From the NCBI GenBank assembly GCA_036785705.1, contig JAWUZG010000331.1, positions 930,001 to 994,000 on the forward strand: 64,000 bases of DNA, written 5' to 3'. The position numbers and the translations under genes are program-made. This stretch comes from Acanthornis magna. Lineage: Eukaryota > Chordata > Aves > Passeriformes > Acanthizidae. Below, one piece after another: positions 10,124 through 23,064 of the stretch (position 1 is the stretch's first letter; the number at the start of each line of letters is the position of its first letter). The notes below the pieces were generated by a model. That model was not told the DNA's origin. It did no database searches and worked only from the letters and a program-made list of their open reading frames with translations.

Positions 10124-11209
10124 TTAGGGCCTCTCCCCTGTGTGGATGCGCCGGTGCCTCATGAGGGTGGAGTTGCGCTTGAAGCCCTTCCTGCAGTCGG
10201 GGCAGCGGAAGGGCCTCTCCTCTGTGTGAATGTGCTGATGCACGAGGAGATGTGAGCTGGTTGGAAACCTCTTCCCACACTCGGAACACTCATAGGGCCT
10301 CTCCCCTCTGTGGATCATCTGGTGGCGGATCAGGCTGGAGCTCTGGCTGAAGCTCTTCCCACAATCCCCACACTCGTAGGGCCGTTCTCCAGTGTGGATC
10401 CTCTGATGGCAGATCAGGTTGGAGCTCTGGCTGAAGCTCCTCCCACATTCCCCACACTCGTAGGGCCTCTCCCCAGTGTGGATACGCTGGTGCCTGATGA
10501 GGGTGGAGTTCAGTTTGAAGCCCTTCCTGCAGTCAGGGCAGCGGAAGGGCCTCTCCTCTGTGTGAATCCGCTCATGCATGAGGAGATCTGAGCTGGTCCG
10601 AAACCTCTTGCCACATTCAGGACACTCATAGGGCCTCTCCCCTGTGTGGATCATCTGGTGGCGGATCAGGTCGGATCTCTTGCTGAAGCCCTTTCCACAT
10701 TCCCCACACTTGTAGGGCTTCTCCCCATCATGGAGCTGCACAGGGACCACCAGGTCTGGCCTCTGAGGGAAGCTCTGAATGCCTTCCCGGCACAGGGTGG
10801 GTCTTTCCTCCTCAGAGCGCCCTGGGCTGGTTTTGCAGCCTCTCCTTGTGTGGCATCTCTGGGGCTTTTCCTCCCTCTTCAACTCCTGTGTCATGGAGCC
10901 GCTCAAAACGGCCTCTTCCACCAGGTTCTGCCCCAAGGCTTTGTCCTCCCTGGGCTCCGTCTGCAGCTCATTGCCTTGGGAGGAAGCACAAGGAGAGGAT
11001 GGGATTTGCCTCCGTGCCACAGGCAAGGGGAAGGACATGCCCCCATCTGTCCCTGCAGGACAGCGTCGGCAGCGGGGTTGTCCTGCAGCTGGGGGCGATG
11101 CTCAGCTGGGACATGGAGCAGAAGAGAGGGGGAAAGGGCCACTGACTTCCTCCTCACCTGCCTGCGCATCCTGGGCCATCTTCCTCTTCCTCACAGCCAC
11201 CTTCTCCAT
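10124..11209 (-). pseudogene. C2H2 zinc-finger gene, arm A copy, with premature stop
   Basis: A two-exon gene of the bird poly-zinc-finger type. Exon 1 (11158-11209) encodes [17 protein letters not shown] and ends in CAG|GTGAGG. Exon 2 starts at 10974 after CCCAAG| and carries an acidic/basic leader ([11 protein letters not shown]..., EEKPQRC) and then seven C2H2 fingers with alternating HTGERP and HTEERP linkers; one linker reads HRGERP. The next finger begins TAA where arm B has TAT (Tyr), so translation would stop after finger 7. The lost finger and a further decayed one can still be read beyond the stop. Such proteins bind DNA in the nucleus. A seven-finger product could still be made, so pseudogene status is not certain. 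Confidence 0.8.
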
Positions 11210-12685
11210 CTGGACAAGGTTTGGGAATGGGAAATCCTGGTTTGGGTAAAAAAAAGGTGTGAGTGCCTTGCCCTGGGAGTTCCACCTGCCCAAGTATATC
11301 TCTAGAAGTCACCGAGTGTTTTTTGTCTATAAAATCCTCCAAAAAGCAAGAGTGACCCCATAAAAAGCCTCCCAGGAGTTCCCCCTTTCCAGTCTCCTGG
11401 CTTTGGGGTGCTGGGGCTCCCCCTTCTCAAAGCTGATGGGGTTCCCGTGGGTTCTGGGGATCGGATCCCCCTTTTCTGGGCTCCTGCTTAGGGATGCCGT
11501 GGGGTTTCAGTGGTCCCAGGGGCCCCTTCTTGCCTGATGCTGCTTTGGCTCCCAGGGCTCCCAGGGTCCCCCTCTTCAGGCTCCCCCCACTCCAGGCACT
11601 CAGGGCTTCCCCCTCTCTCCGCCGCCCCTTTCAGCGTCACAGTGTCCCAGCCCTGCCTCATCTCCAGGCTCCCCCAGCCCTCCAGGCTGCTGGGGGTCCC
11701 CCAGCTCCACTATCGCCCCTCTCTGCTCTCTCCACTCCGGGAGTCCTGTGTTCCACCCCCCGGCTCTCCCGGGGATCCCCAAAACCGATGCCATCTCCCG
11801 CCAATACCGGGCAATTCCCACATGGATCCCCCCCCAATATTCCCCCAAGGTGCATTTATGGCTCTATTTGGAGTCCTACAAGATCTAGACATCCCCTCCG
11901 GCCTAAAACATCCCCACCAGGGATATCTGGGGCTCAATTCCAGAATCTGTGAATTCCAAACACTCCTCCAGAAAAAAATCCCTCCTGGAAACCCCTGATA
12001 AATTTGGGGTGAGCTCCCCGTCCCTGGTCACCTGTGGAATGTGGAGGGGGCAATGATCCCAGAGCCGGGGGTGCTGCGGACACAATGGGTGGTGAAACCT
12101 CATGGTTCTCCTGCTCCTCCTTTTCCTGGTCCTCCCTCCTCTTCCTCCCACAAATCCTCTGCTCCCACCCCAGACCCACCTTCCCCACCTTCCTCTGCCC
12201 CATAGCTGCTGCAGCACAGGCTGCTGGGAGGGGGGAACCCCCCGGTCAGCCCCAGGGACGGACAGAGGGCTTGGGAAACCCCCCCCAGTGCAGATCCATG
12301 TCCCCTAGAGCCCCAGGGAATTGCACCAGGGGTCGAGTGCTCGGGGACAGGGCTGGACCCCCATGGAACTGCCCTTCCGCTATCCCACCCCCACCTTTCC
12401 CTTCCCTCTCCTCCCCTTTCCCATCCTTCTCCCAGTCCACACACCCCTCCCAACTCAATTTCCATGTCCCATCCCCCTCCCGCTCTCTTTGGGGGTCCCA
12501 GACCCCTCTTTTCCACTGCTCTTCTCTCCCTTTCACCATGGCCATTTCAATCCACCATCCTCCTCTCCCATCATTGGTTTTGGGGCTTCCAGACTGCTCC
12601 TGACCACTTTGGGGGTCCCAATCCCCATTTCGCTCACTTTGGGCTTCCAGTCCCCGCCCCCCTTCTCACCGCGCCCCCCGCTCAC

Positions 12686-12756
12686 CCCGCGGCCGGGGGC
12701 ACTGCCAGCACCACCAGTGCCACCAGGACGGCCCCAGCTGCCCCCACACGGCCCAT
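12686..12756 (-). pseudogene. MHC class II beta leader exon (exon 1), arm A
   Basis: Translates as MGRVGAAGAVLVALVVLAV then PPAAG, a typical signal peptide, and ends at a GGG|GTGAGC donor. I recognise it as the class II beta leader used in songbirds (MGRx.AAGAVLVALVVL...). It sits in a CpG-rich stretch (12690-13110). No beta-1 or beta-2 exon follows on the same strand; a zinc-finger gene follows instead. I see no CCAAT/Y-box within about 300 bases upstream, unlike ordinary class II promoters. Identical peptides are encoded at 30944 and 62669. Confidence 0.6.
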
Positions 12757-13891
12757 GCCCAGCGCCGGGCAGCTGCCCACAGCCCCAAAGCAGCCGCGCT
12801 CTGCCCTGGGGGGGTCCCCAAAGCGGCCCCGCCCCGCGCGGCACTGCGAGCACCAGGCCGGAGCAGTGCGGAGCGCGGGCGGGCGGCATCAGCCGTGCCC
12901 GGGCAGGGCCGGGCCCCGCGGGACAGCTCCCCCCGCACTCGGCCCCAACGGGACAGCGCCCAGCGGGGGGGTCCGGCCTGCCCGCCCCACACCTCCCCCT
13001 CCCCAAATTCCGCTCCCGCCGCCGCTGGGGCCCCGGGGGGCGCAGCTGGGCTCCAGAGCTGCCGGAGACACGTGTCCCCCGCTGCCACTGCCACCCCCCG
13101 AAGGATTAGGGCTACCCCAAAACTCCCTCACACGTGGCCGATACCCCGCAAGCCCCGAACGACTGGGGTCCCCCCGCCTTCATCACCCCCAACCTTCGGC
13201 TGCCTCATCCCAGGCCCCACCCCACCCATCCCCCTCCCCCACACTTCAGCCCACACCCCAATCCACATCCCACCCTGACCGGGCCCCAGCCCACCCCATC
13301 CCACTTCTCCCGCCAGCCGCCACAGGGACCCCCAAAAACCCGCGTGCCGGGGACTCCCCAATATCCCCCCAGGGCCATTTCCGACTCACATTTGGAGTCC
13401 TGCAACGTCCAAACATGCGCCCCCTCTCCCCCCGCAAAAAAAAACCCAAACAAAGAAAGCCTCCCGGGATCAGCCATAGATATTTGGGGCTCGGTTCTGG
13501 AGTCCTACAAGGTCCAAAAATCCCCCCCTCCCAAAAAGAACCCCACGCACAGCCCAAGATCTTTGGGGCGAGCTCCCCCTGCCCGGTCACCTGCGGGATG
13601 CGGGGGGCGATGCTCCCGGGGCCGAGGATTGCGGACAAAGAAAGCGATGGACACACGTGGCGGCTCCTTTTGCTGCTTCCCTTGCTGCTTCTCCCCATTT
13701 GTCCCGCCTCTTCCTCCCGCTTCCCCTCCTCCATCTCTCCTCCCCACCCGCTCCTTCATGTTCCTCTGCCCCTCCTCTTTCTGTTCTTTGGCACTCCTAC
13801 CCCGGCGTTGTCTGATATCACCCCTGGGGCCACCCCATGCTCATCAGAGCATCCTGTGCTCTGTCAGCACTCTCTGCTCCTTAAGGAAGGA

Positions 13892-14048
13892 TTATCTATA
13901 TCTATATCTATATCTATATCTATATCTATATCTATATCTATATCTATATCTATATCTATATCTATCTATTTTTAATATATATATATATACGCACATACAC
14001 ATACATATACATATATATATATACACACACATATATATATATAAAATA
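13892..14048 (+). repeat. TATATC microsatellite followed by AT/ACAT simple repeat
   Basis: About thirteen copies of the hexamer TATATC (13892-13968) pass directly into TA- and CATATA-rich simple sequence. It lies just past the end of inverted arm A and may mark the breakpoint region. Confidence 0.95.
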
Positions 14049-14379
14049 AGTTAGATTACTACTCCATGCTGCCACCAAGGAGGTTCCCCTTCCCCAGGGC
14101 AGAACCCTGCAAGGAATGTTTTAGACACACAGGAAGTTCTGCAATAAACAAAAATCCAGAGTTGGCTGAAGGCAGAATTAGCCCAACTGCTGAAGGACAG
14201 AGAAGCTTTGAACTCCTTGCAGCTGAAAGCAGGCAGTGAATTGTTGGGAGGTGTGTAAGTGAGCCAAGGGTGAGGGGAAGGGAAATGCAGAGAGGCCTGG
14301 CAGTGCTGCTGTGCAGACAGGCTGCTGGGAAGGCACTGCAGCCCTGCCCTGGGCCAGCTGTGATGGTGGATTCTCATGG

Positions 14380-14880
14380 CAGCCTGCACTGGCCATTGCC
14401 AGGGGCTGTAGGCATGGACGCTGCGCTGAGGCCACGGCAGCAGCCATTGCTCAGGGCTGGTGGCAGTGCCCAGAGGCAGAGGGGATGCGGTGCTGGGGGC
14501 TTGTGCCATGGCCACCTGGCCTGTGCCGCGCTGGCTGGGCAGGCGCCGCGGAGCAGCAGCAAAGCCCAGGGGCAGGGCCAAAGGCCAGGTCAGCCACACA
14601 GAAAGGGTCAGTGCTGGGGACTGTTTCCATGGCAAGCCTCACTGGGACACCAGCCCTGGGTCACCTGGCATGGCGCTTGCCATGGAAACCCCTGGCAGGG
14701 ACTGATGCCAGGGACACTTGCACTGAGACCCTGCTGGGGTCGGGTGCCATGGCAACCACCACAGGGCCACAGTGGCACCGAGGTTGCCATGGCAACCAGC
14801 ACAGAGCCCCTTCCCACTCTCCAATGCCACCACAACCTGCAGGAGACACTTGGCTGAGGTTGGCTCCATGGCAAACAACC
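14380..14880 (+). promoter_or_regulatory. Cluster of RFX/X-box-like palindromes in degenerate tandem repeats
   Basis: The perfect palindrome GTTGCCATGGCAAC, the textbook RFX (X-box) consensus, lies at 14783-14796. Near matches occur about 14505 (GTGCCATGGCCAC), 14625 (TTTCCATGGCAAG), 14676 (CTTGCCATGGAAAC), 14744-14756 (GTGCCATGGCAAC) and 14866 (GCTCCATGGCAAAC). Surrounding sequence repeats loosely (GGGACACTTG, CACTGAGACC), so this may be a decayed minisatellite. No gene start is evident beside it. RFX binding is an inference. Confidence 0.5.
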
Positions 14881-15319
14881 TTGGCTGTGCTGTGCTGGGC
14901 ATTGTCACGGTCACAAAGGAGCTGTGGAGCCGTGGCGATGGCAGATGGCCATGGGCTGCTGCTCTGGGCTGGGCCAGAGGGAATTTCCTTCCCAGGGCTT
15001 TTTCTGGGGCTGTGCTTTGGGGCTGTGCTTTGGGGCTGTGCTGAGCACAGCATTGAGCACACACAGATGGTTTTGTTCTCGCTCAGCTTGCACAGAGCCA
15101 AGGCCTTTCCTGCCCCTCGTCCGGCCACGCTGGGGAGGGGCTGGGGGTGCCCGGGAGCTTGGGAGGGGACACAGGGGGACAGGTGACCCCAACTGACCCC
15201 GGGGATATCCCAGACCATAGGACATCATGCTCAGTGTATACAGTGGGGGGAACAAGGAGGAAGGGGGGACATCTGGGGTGATGGTTTTTGTCTTCCCAGG
15301 GAACACTTAGGCAGGAGGA

Positions 15320-16226
15320 GGCCCTGTTTTGCCATGGGCAGGGTCAGCACCAAAGACACAGACACCAACTGAAGGAACAGTGTCATTTATAGAATGCAAA
15401 ACTGCAAAGAATTCCAAAAGGAGAAGCTCAGCAAAGCACATGATCATTAGCAAATTATCACAACAGGAGAAGCTCAGCAATGCACCCAATCATTCCAACC
15501 AAAGATTGCCTGTAATGATTTAGAAAGATCCATCACCAGTTACCCTCAGACTTTACCATCACCCACACCCACACATCAGCTGGGGGAGCTGTCACAGCCA
15601 AGGACTGCAGAGCCACTCCCGGACACTGGGAATTCCTGCAGCTGCCTCCACCCACAGGTGAGGCTTCCAACCTTGCTGGGAGAGGGCCCAGCTTGGACAG
15701 TGCTGAATAAACAAACTGACAGCACTTCTAGTGCAGCAACATCTGGTTTCATTCTCCTCTTGGTTTCTCCCAAAGCCTGGCCAGGGTTCAAGGAGGAGCC
15801 AAGGGAGTTGACTTTGACCATACACCCCCAAAGCAGGCCAGATGTGGCCTTGTCCAGTTTCTAAATAGAGAAAGGTACATCCAGGTTTGACCAATGAACA
15901 GATACATAGATCATATTGCTAATAACACTTCGTTAATGAGAGGATACAAATACAACCTTTGGCTGGAAGGTTCATCTAGAAGTCAGCTTTGGCCCAGGGC
16001 CTGTTGTTCAGGCCTTAGTACTTCAATGGGTCCTCTGACCTACAGATGAACTACAACCTTCATAACAATTTTTTCAATAACAGAGTCTTAGATTTAGGTA
16101 TTATGCGTAAAGGCATTGTCTCTTGCTCTTCAATTAAGTGATGTTCAAGTTCATTACTCAGAGCTATAATTTCCATTCCTTTTCAAACATGCTTAATTAA
16201 CTAATTAGGGCTATTCCCTGTTCTTT
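15320..16226 (-). mobile_element. Probable 3' LTR of a minus-strand provirus
   Basis: About 700 bases (15327-16012) match 18872-19560 in the same orientation, and the two copies bracket retroviral sequence. On the minus strand, a purine-rich tract (AAAATTGGGGGATT) at about 16228-16243 lies where a polypurine tract should be, and the LTR would then begin TGATAAAG. No convincing minus-strand AATAAA was found, so the LTR reading rests on the direct repeat and the tract. Confidence 0.5.
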
Positions 16227-16356
16227 ATCAAATCCCCCAATTTTCTTGAGACTGTGTCTCTTTTCAGACAAGTCTCAGTGCTCCATTTCTCAGCACAAAG
16301 TGTTACAACAACTATACCATGGAATCATAACACACCAAGTGCACACACTGCAATGA

Positions 16357-17588
<1,232 letters not shown>

Positions 17589-18260
17589 TCAGTGCTCACA
17601 TCGAGCCCCGTGGATCAGAGCATTTTCCCAAGGGACCGTTGGGGCAAACAAGAGATTTGCTCTGGGAGGATCTCTAAAACAACATCCTATAACATCTACT
17701 TGTTCTCCCATTGAACACTTGGCTGCAGGGACATATTCCCATCGTTCTTGCCCAGGTTTCAGGATTAAAACTGTGCTGTCTTTCCCCAGAGCTGTTCCTT
17801 CAGCTGCCTTGGGAGGGCCTTTTGGCCTCTGGACCCACACCTTGGCTCCATTGTTAGGACTGGTGGATCCAAACCCTTTATCTCCACAAGCAGTGGTGAT
17901 TTGAGGTGGATCTCCTTTTATCACAATTGTTTTTAAAACTCCAATATCAATAATTGTCCTGCCCTGTCATGCGGTTGAATAATCCAATCTTGTTCACTAT
18001 TGTTTAACAGAATTGCTTGAATTTCTCCTCAATAATCTGCATCAGTTCCTCCTCCCATGACATGAACACCTTGCAGGGCCAAGCTCCAGTGAGCAGTTTT
18101 CAAACCATAGTGTCCTGGAGGAATCTGAATTCCTGTTTTGGTATTGATAACTCTTGTTTGCTTCAGATTTATCTTAATTAATTCAATTTCATTTTTCAGA
18201 GTAACAGACAAAGGATTCCACATCATACTATCAGCAAACCCTATAAAAATAGCCAATTTC
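17589..18260 (-). pseudogene. dUTPase remnant inside a second provirus
   Basis: The first part (18256-18029) has IPPGHYGL and [17 protein letters not shown], ending at a TGA where an arginine codon is expected before GEI. The frame then resumes and shifts. The second part (17924-17589) contains GDKGFGSTSPN, matching dUTPase motif V (RGxxGFGSTG), with Cys in place of the motif arginine. The domain lies upstream of integrase-like and env sequence, unlike the gag-dUTPase-protease order of the provirus at 1-3.6 kb, so the two elements belong to different families. Confidence 0.7.
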
Positions 18261-18422
18261 GTCCCTCCCTCCTGTATTTGTTGTAAACAATCTCACAATG
18301 TTTACCATTGCCATTCGGGTCCTGCCCAGTCATTTTCTTTAGGGTATTTAGTGTTACATTCCGGAGCAACCAAAGCTAACAAATTAGTATTGTCAGCATT
18401 ATGTCACATCATTAATTTTTAA

Positions 18423-18466
18423 TTATAAAGAAATATATCTATTTCTGTATTAGATTTTATATATAT

Positions 18467-18498
<32 letters not shown>

Positions 18499-18500
18499 TC
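18423..18500 (+). repeat. AT-rich TA microsatellite
   Basis: A run of TATATA-type sequence lies within the provirus upstream of its dUTPase remnant. No coding content. Confidence 0.9.
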
Positions 18501-18869
18501 ACTTGAACAAACAAATCTGAGCTCAGGATTAAAACCTTCTTCTGTCACTCCATGTGGGAGCATTCCAACAATTCCTGTTCCTTCTGTTGGTGCTGTTTCC
18601 AATATGCTGTTAACAAAATCCATCCTGGTCTTCCCAAACCCACAAGTTCTTTTTCAAACACAATGTTTGGATGCATTTTAATACATCTAGTGGTTCAGCT
18701 GCTTTTAACCAACTTCCCCATTGCTCACACAGTGCTCCAACCTCAGCCCACTCCAGAGACAGCGAACCATAGGGAAGGTGTTCCCATCAAGGAATTTCAG
18801 ACGAGACTGATTCCTTACATTTACATTTAAAAAGTGACATTTTAAGGTGATCTGGCCAGACTATGCCAA

Positions 18870-19560
18870 TTTTGTTTTGCTACTGGGCAGTGGCACACCA
18901 AAGACTCACAAACAAACTGAAGGGATCAGTGTAATTTCCTACAGTTCAAAGCAGCAGAGAATCACAAAAGGAGAAGCTCAGCAAGGCACCCAATCATCAC
19001 TACCAAACATTGCCTATAATGATTTAGAAAGATCCATCACCAGTTACCCTCAGACTTTACCATCACCCACACCCACACATCAGCTGGGGGAGCTGTCACA
19101 GCCAAGGACTGCAGAGCCACTCCCGGACACTGGGAATTCCTGCAGCTGCCTCCACCCACAGGTGAGGCTTCCAACCTTGCTGGGAGAGGGCCCAGCTTGG
19201 ACAGTGCTGAATAAACAAACTGACAGCACTTCTAGAGCAGCAACATCCGGTTTCATTCTCCTCTTGGATTCTCCCAAAGCCTGGCCAGGGCTCAAGGAGG
19301 AGCCAAGGGAGTTGACTTTGACCATACACCCCCAAACCAGGCCAAATGTCAGATTTTGCGGCCTTGTCCTGCTTCTAAATACAGAAAGGTCAATACATGA
19401 TTCACTAATGAGTGGATATATCTATCACAATGCTAATGATCATACATATTTCATTAAGGAGCAGATATAAAGATAACCTTTGGTAGGAAGGTTCATCGAG
19501 AGGTCACCTTTGGCTCAGGGCCTGTTGTTCAGGCCTCAGTCAGGCCTCTTGTTCAGGCCT
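18870..19560 (-). mobile_element. Probable 5' LTR of the minus-strand provirus (truncated)
   Basis: This matches 15327-16012 closely, sharing AGCTGGGGGAGCTGTCACAG, GCCACTCCCGGACACTGGG and the AATAAACAAACTGACAG block. It lacks the about 200 bases seen at 16013-16226 and instead abuts a CR1 3' end at 19568. No tRNA primer-binding site was recognised beside it. Confidence 0.5.
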
Positions 19561-19567
19561 TGGTGCT

Positions 19568-19672
19568 TCAGGGACGTGGTTTAGTGGTGGGCTGGACAGT
19601 GCTGGGTGAACAGCTGGACTTGATCAGCTCAGAGGTCTTTTCCAACAGAAAGGATTCTATAATTCCAGGATT
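19568..19672 (+). mobile_element. CR1 LINE 3' end fragment
   Basis: Contains GACGTGGTTTAGTGGTGGGC, CAGTGCTGGGTGAACAGCTG and GAGGTCTTTTCCAACAGAAA followed by GGATTCTATAATTC, the characteristic tail of avian CR1 elements. It directly follows the truncated LTR. Confidence 0.85.
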
Positions 19673-19679
19673 TTATCTG

Positions 19680-21990
19680 CTGCATTCAGCTAAGTCCACA
19701 TTAGCAGCATTACTTTCCTCAGAAAGTTCCCTCTTGGTCAGCTCTTGTAGCCTAAGCCTTCAGCTCCTTTAGCTCCTGGTGCTAATCTGCTCATGCTGAA
19801 CGAGATGACTCAGAGAGAAGAATACAGTTCATCCAATTCCTTCTGGGACACTGAGAGGGGAGGGTGTGAAAACAGCAGCATTGTTTGGTGTCACCTCCTC
19901 TCTGCCCTTCACGCCTTTCAGCGCTTTGAAACAGCCAAGAGCTTTCTCCCAGAGAGCAAGGAAGCAGCTGTTCCTTCTGCCAGGGCTCGCTCTCTCCACT
20001 CTCTGCACTTGACTGCTTTTGTCCCTCTTGCTGTGCCCTCTGTTCCCCCTCTGCTCGCTGGCTGCTGCCCAGGACTGTGGAGCTGGCACACAACAAGTGG
20101 TCGAGACCCTCATTTCTCTGCCCCTGCAGCTGCCTGGGCACAGCAGCCTTTTCCATCTGGAGGCTCCAGATGGACAGGGAGGCCCCACCTGCGTTCCTTG
20201 CACAAGCTCCAGGAGCCCAGGGCCTGCCATCTCAAGTCCCTGCTGCCACTGAGGGCTCCCAGGTGCCTCAGGCTGCTGGGACACCACTGCAAACGGGAGG
20301 GGAGAGTGCCAGGGGCTGTGTTCAAAGTCAGCTCCATTTGCTGCTGCTGCTGCTGCTGCTGTGGCTGTCCTTGGGCCAGCCCTGCCCCAGACTCAGGGAT
20401 CAGCTCCAGGCACGGCTGCTGCTCCCTCGGGATCAGCCACACTTTGGCTCTTGCTCTCCATGCCAGCAGAAGCGGTGGCTGAAGCAGCAGGTGCTGACAG
20501 TGCCCCAAGCCCCGGGGCCGGAGGGGTCCCTTGGCTGCGGGGCTGGGAGGAGCTGCCCCTTGTTTTCCTCTGCCTCACGCCAAGCTGGGCCCCTCACGAG
20601 TGGGGCAGCACAGCAAACAGGGAGCCTGCCAGTCTCTTCCAGCCGTGTCTGCTCACAGTTTGGACCTTGCAGCTTCAGGGGCACAAAGGCAGCTGCTTCT
20701 GCTCCCTCTGCATGTCCCTGTGTCCAGCAGTGCTGCTCCATCAGTCTGTGACAGCAATGGGGAAAAGCCTCAGCCCTGCAGGGCCAGGAGCTGCCGGGCT
20801 CTGCCTGAGCAGCTCAGCCTGCGGGAAGGGAGCTGCTTCACACGGGAACCAGGAGCAAAGGACATTCCTTTTTTGGGACATGTTTTCTGTTTTAAGAAAA
20901 GGGAAAAGTCAAAAAATCTAAAGGAAATGTGAAAGATAAAAACAAAACCCAAGTGAGTAGTGAAAAATCTCCTGTAACTTTGGATTAAAAGGTAACTAAT
21001 CTTTTGTAACAGAGAACTCAGTTATTTTCTTTGTAAATATGCTGATGGCATGCATCCCTCGTACTGACGTCAGCAGCCTTTTTAAACAGATTTTGGGGTT
21101 TGTTTCCAGTATTAAGTTATTTTAAATTGCGGTTGAAGCAATAGGAAATTGTTTTGTGCTCTGGCAGCTCCAAGCAGGACTGCGAATCTAAAGTCTGCCA
21201 AACCCCATCTCATTAACAAGTTGCCCTTCCTTCTCACCCTGTGAATGAGCTGCACATTCCCTCTGAAATTGTCAACGGTTTCTTAAAGACACATAGTCCC
21301 ACTTAGGGCTTTTTGCTCAGGTTTGGAAGTGGAGAAGGGCAATTCTTCATTCATCAACTCCAGACTGCACTGTCTTACGGCCCACTGCCAGGTTTGGCCC
21401 ACTCGTGGCACTTCTAGAGGAGGAAGAAAGTGCAATTGCACAATTCCAAACCAAAAGGAATGAAGGGTGGGACAGACAAAACACCCTGTGGAGATATAGG
21501 CATTCAGCTGGGACTGTGGAGGGTTTGGGCTCTTGCCAATTGGATGTGCACCCCTCACTGCAATCTCTGGGCCTGCAGGAGAGTCTCACTCACCTGCCAA
21601 AGCAGAAAGCTCCATTGGTGTGCTCGGAACAGGCTCGTCTGATGCAAAGCTGTCAGAGCAATGGGAGGGCAGAGCAGGCCCAGCCGTGCCCGGGGCTGAG
21701 CCCCAGCAGAGTCCTGGCAGAGCCCAGAGCAGCCTCAGCATGCGCAGAGCGCGGCTGGAAGGAGACAAACCAGAAACCGCCCATCAGCTGAAGGCTCCTG
21801 TCCCCCTTGTCCCAAGCGCCCGCAGTGCCCAGGCTGTGCTGACTGCGCTCAGAGCTGTGCCCAAAGCTCCCCATCATTGCTGCCTTTGGGAGGAGAGCAG
21901 GAGGGCAGCACATGTGCCCAGCCTCCAGCCAGCCATGGCAGATCCACCTCCTCAGCAGCTGCCCAGAGCGGGATGCTCCTGTGCTCGCTG
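19680..21990. other. No recognised gene; CTG repeat
   Basis: Read on both strands without a recognisable domain. A (CTG)n run of about seven units lies at 20340-20362. From about 21750 the sequence is paralogous to 23200-23600 and forms part of the PIM-kinase duplication. Long frames such as the one from 21533 are antisense to kinase remnants. Confidence 0.5.
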
Positions 21991-22029
21991 CCATCTCCCC
22001 AGAGCCGTTATCCCACCCCTGCCCAGAAC

Positions 22030-22790
22030 ATGGGCATCCACCTCATGGCATCTGCTGCTGCAAGAAAAGCTGCTCCCAAATGATGTCCTCACCCTTCTCC
22101 AAGGGCACATCCGAGCCACTCCGCAGCTGGTCCCAGCACTGCCCGATCCAGACCGGACACCAGTGAGAGCTCTTCCTTTAAAAAACAAACAGCAAATTAA
22201 TGCGAAGAGATTACAAACGAAAAGTGGAAACAAGAAAAAAGTTTCAGTGTTATCACTGTCAGGAGCTCAAGGAAGGACTGACCCCTCCATGCCAGGGAAA
22301 AACCCACTCACGGGGGAGGGAAACCAAGGCTTTCTCCCTTCCCCCTGCACTGCTCCCCAAAAGAATGGGAACCCAGGGCAAACAAGGGCAGTGCAGCAGC
22401 CCATGCCCTTCCTCCCCTGCCAAACAAACCAGCCGCTGCACGGCTTCTGGAGTCCCACCTCTGCTCCCCCAGGGGCATTTGTTTTGGTCGGGGAGGCTGC
22501 CCCCAGCCCAGCCCCAGCCCAGGGCACGGTGGGTGTTGAGGGCTGTTGGCAGGGCCAGGAGCCAACTCCCATTTCATTACCATCCCAGGCCATCCCCCTG
22601 GCTGTGGACTCACCTGCAAATGTGGAGCGTTTCTTTGAAGAATGTGCCAGATTCAACCTCGATCATCTTCAGCTTGCTGATGGCCAGGTGGAGGAAGAGG
22701 CTGTCATCCTTGAGGTCATCCTTGGTGTCTCCAGCAGCAGCCCCACCTGGTACAGCTTCTCCAGGGGCTCCTGCTCCTTCCCTGGGGGGC
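22030..22790 (-). pseudogene. PIM-like serine/threonine kinase pseudogene
   Basis: Two exon remnants on the minus strand. The upstream one (about 22790-22614) reads DLKDDSLFLHLAISKLKMIE then SGTFFKETL and a GTGAGT donor. This aligns with the catalytic-loop to activation-loop exon of PIM kinases (HRD.K.EN.L.DL..GELKLIDFGSG), but HRD reads KDD and the DFG triplet reads EVE, so catalysis is lost. The second (about 22170-22030) has EDIIWEQLFLQQQ followed by TGA, matching the PIM exon EDII.GQ.FF.QRVS. It is a tandem paralogue of 23065-23606 with shared intron sequence. PIM genes are known to be heavily amplified in songbirds. Confidence 0.65.
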
Positions 22791-23064
22791 ACACCAGGCT
22801 GTCAGTGTTCTGCCCAGGGCCCCAGCCGTCAATGAACCAGACAAGCAAACCAGGCTGGATGGTGCCCACCAGTGCTTGCCATACCAGGTCTCCAGCTCAG
22901 CTCCAGCACAAGAGCTGTGTGTTGCCTTCTGATGATCCCTGCTCACAGCTACAGGCAGGCAAAAAAAAGTCTGATTTGCTTAGCTTCTGACTGCCAAGAG
23001 ATGTGTGGAGCTGTTACCTGCTAGGCCCCTGCATCAAAGTGTGCACGTGGATCTCTCCCATCTT

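Larger units (their letters stand above)
7100..13841 (+). repeat. Arm A of a large inverted duplication
   Basis: This segment matches 29852-36740 in reverse complement over nearly its full length, including zinc-finger, MHC-derived and JAK-like parts in the same relative order. At the right edge the match ends near GGGGCCACCCCATGCT (about 13841), whose partner is near 29852; at the left edge it fades in the TGACATCA minisatellite. The arms are separated by about 16 kb. Confidence 0.85.

Noticed and set aside
14783..14796. Reading the X-box palindrome as the promoter of the MHC leader exon
   Set aside because: The leader exon at 12756 is read on the minus strand, so the palindrome is about 2 kb upstream with no companion S and Y boxes in the expected spacing.
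21533..22990. Plus-strand frame of 485 codons
   Set aside because: It overlaps PIM-kinase exon remnants read on the minus strand and has no recognisable domain.
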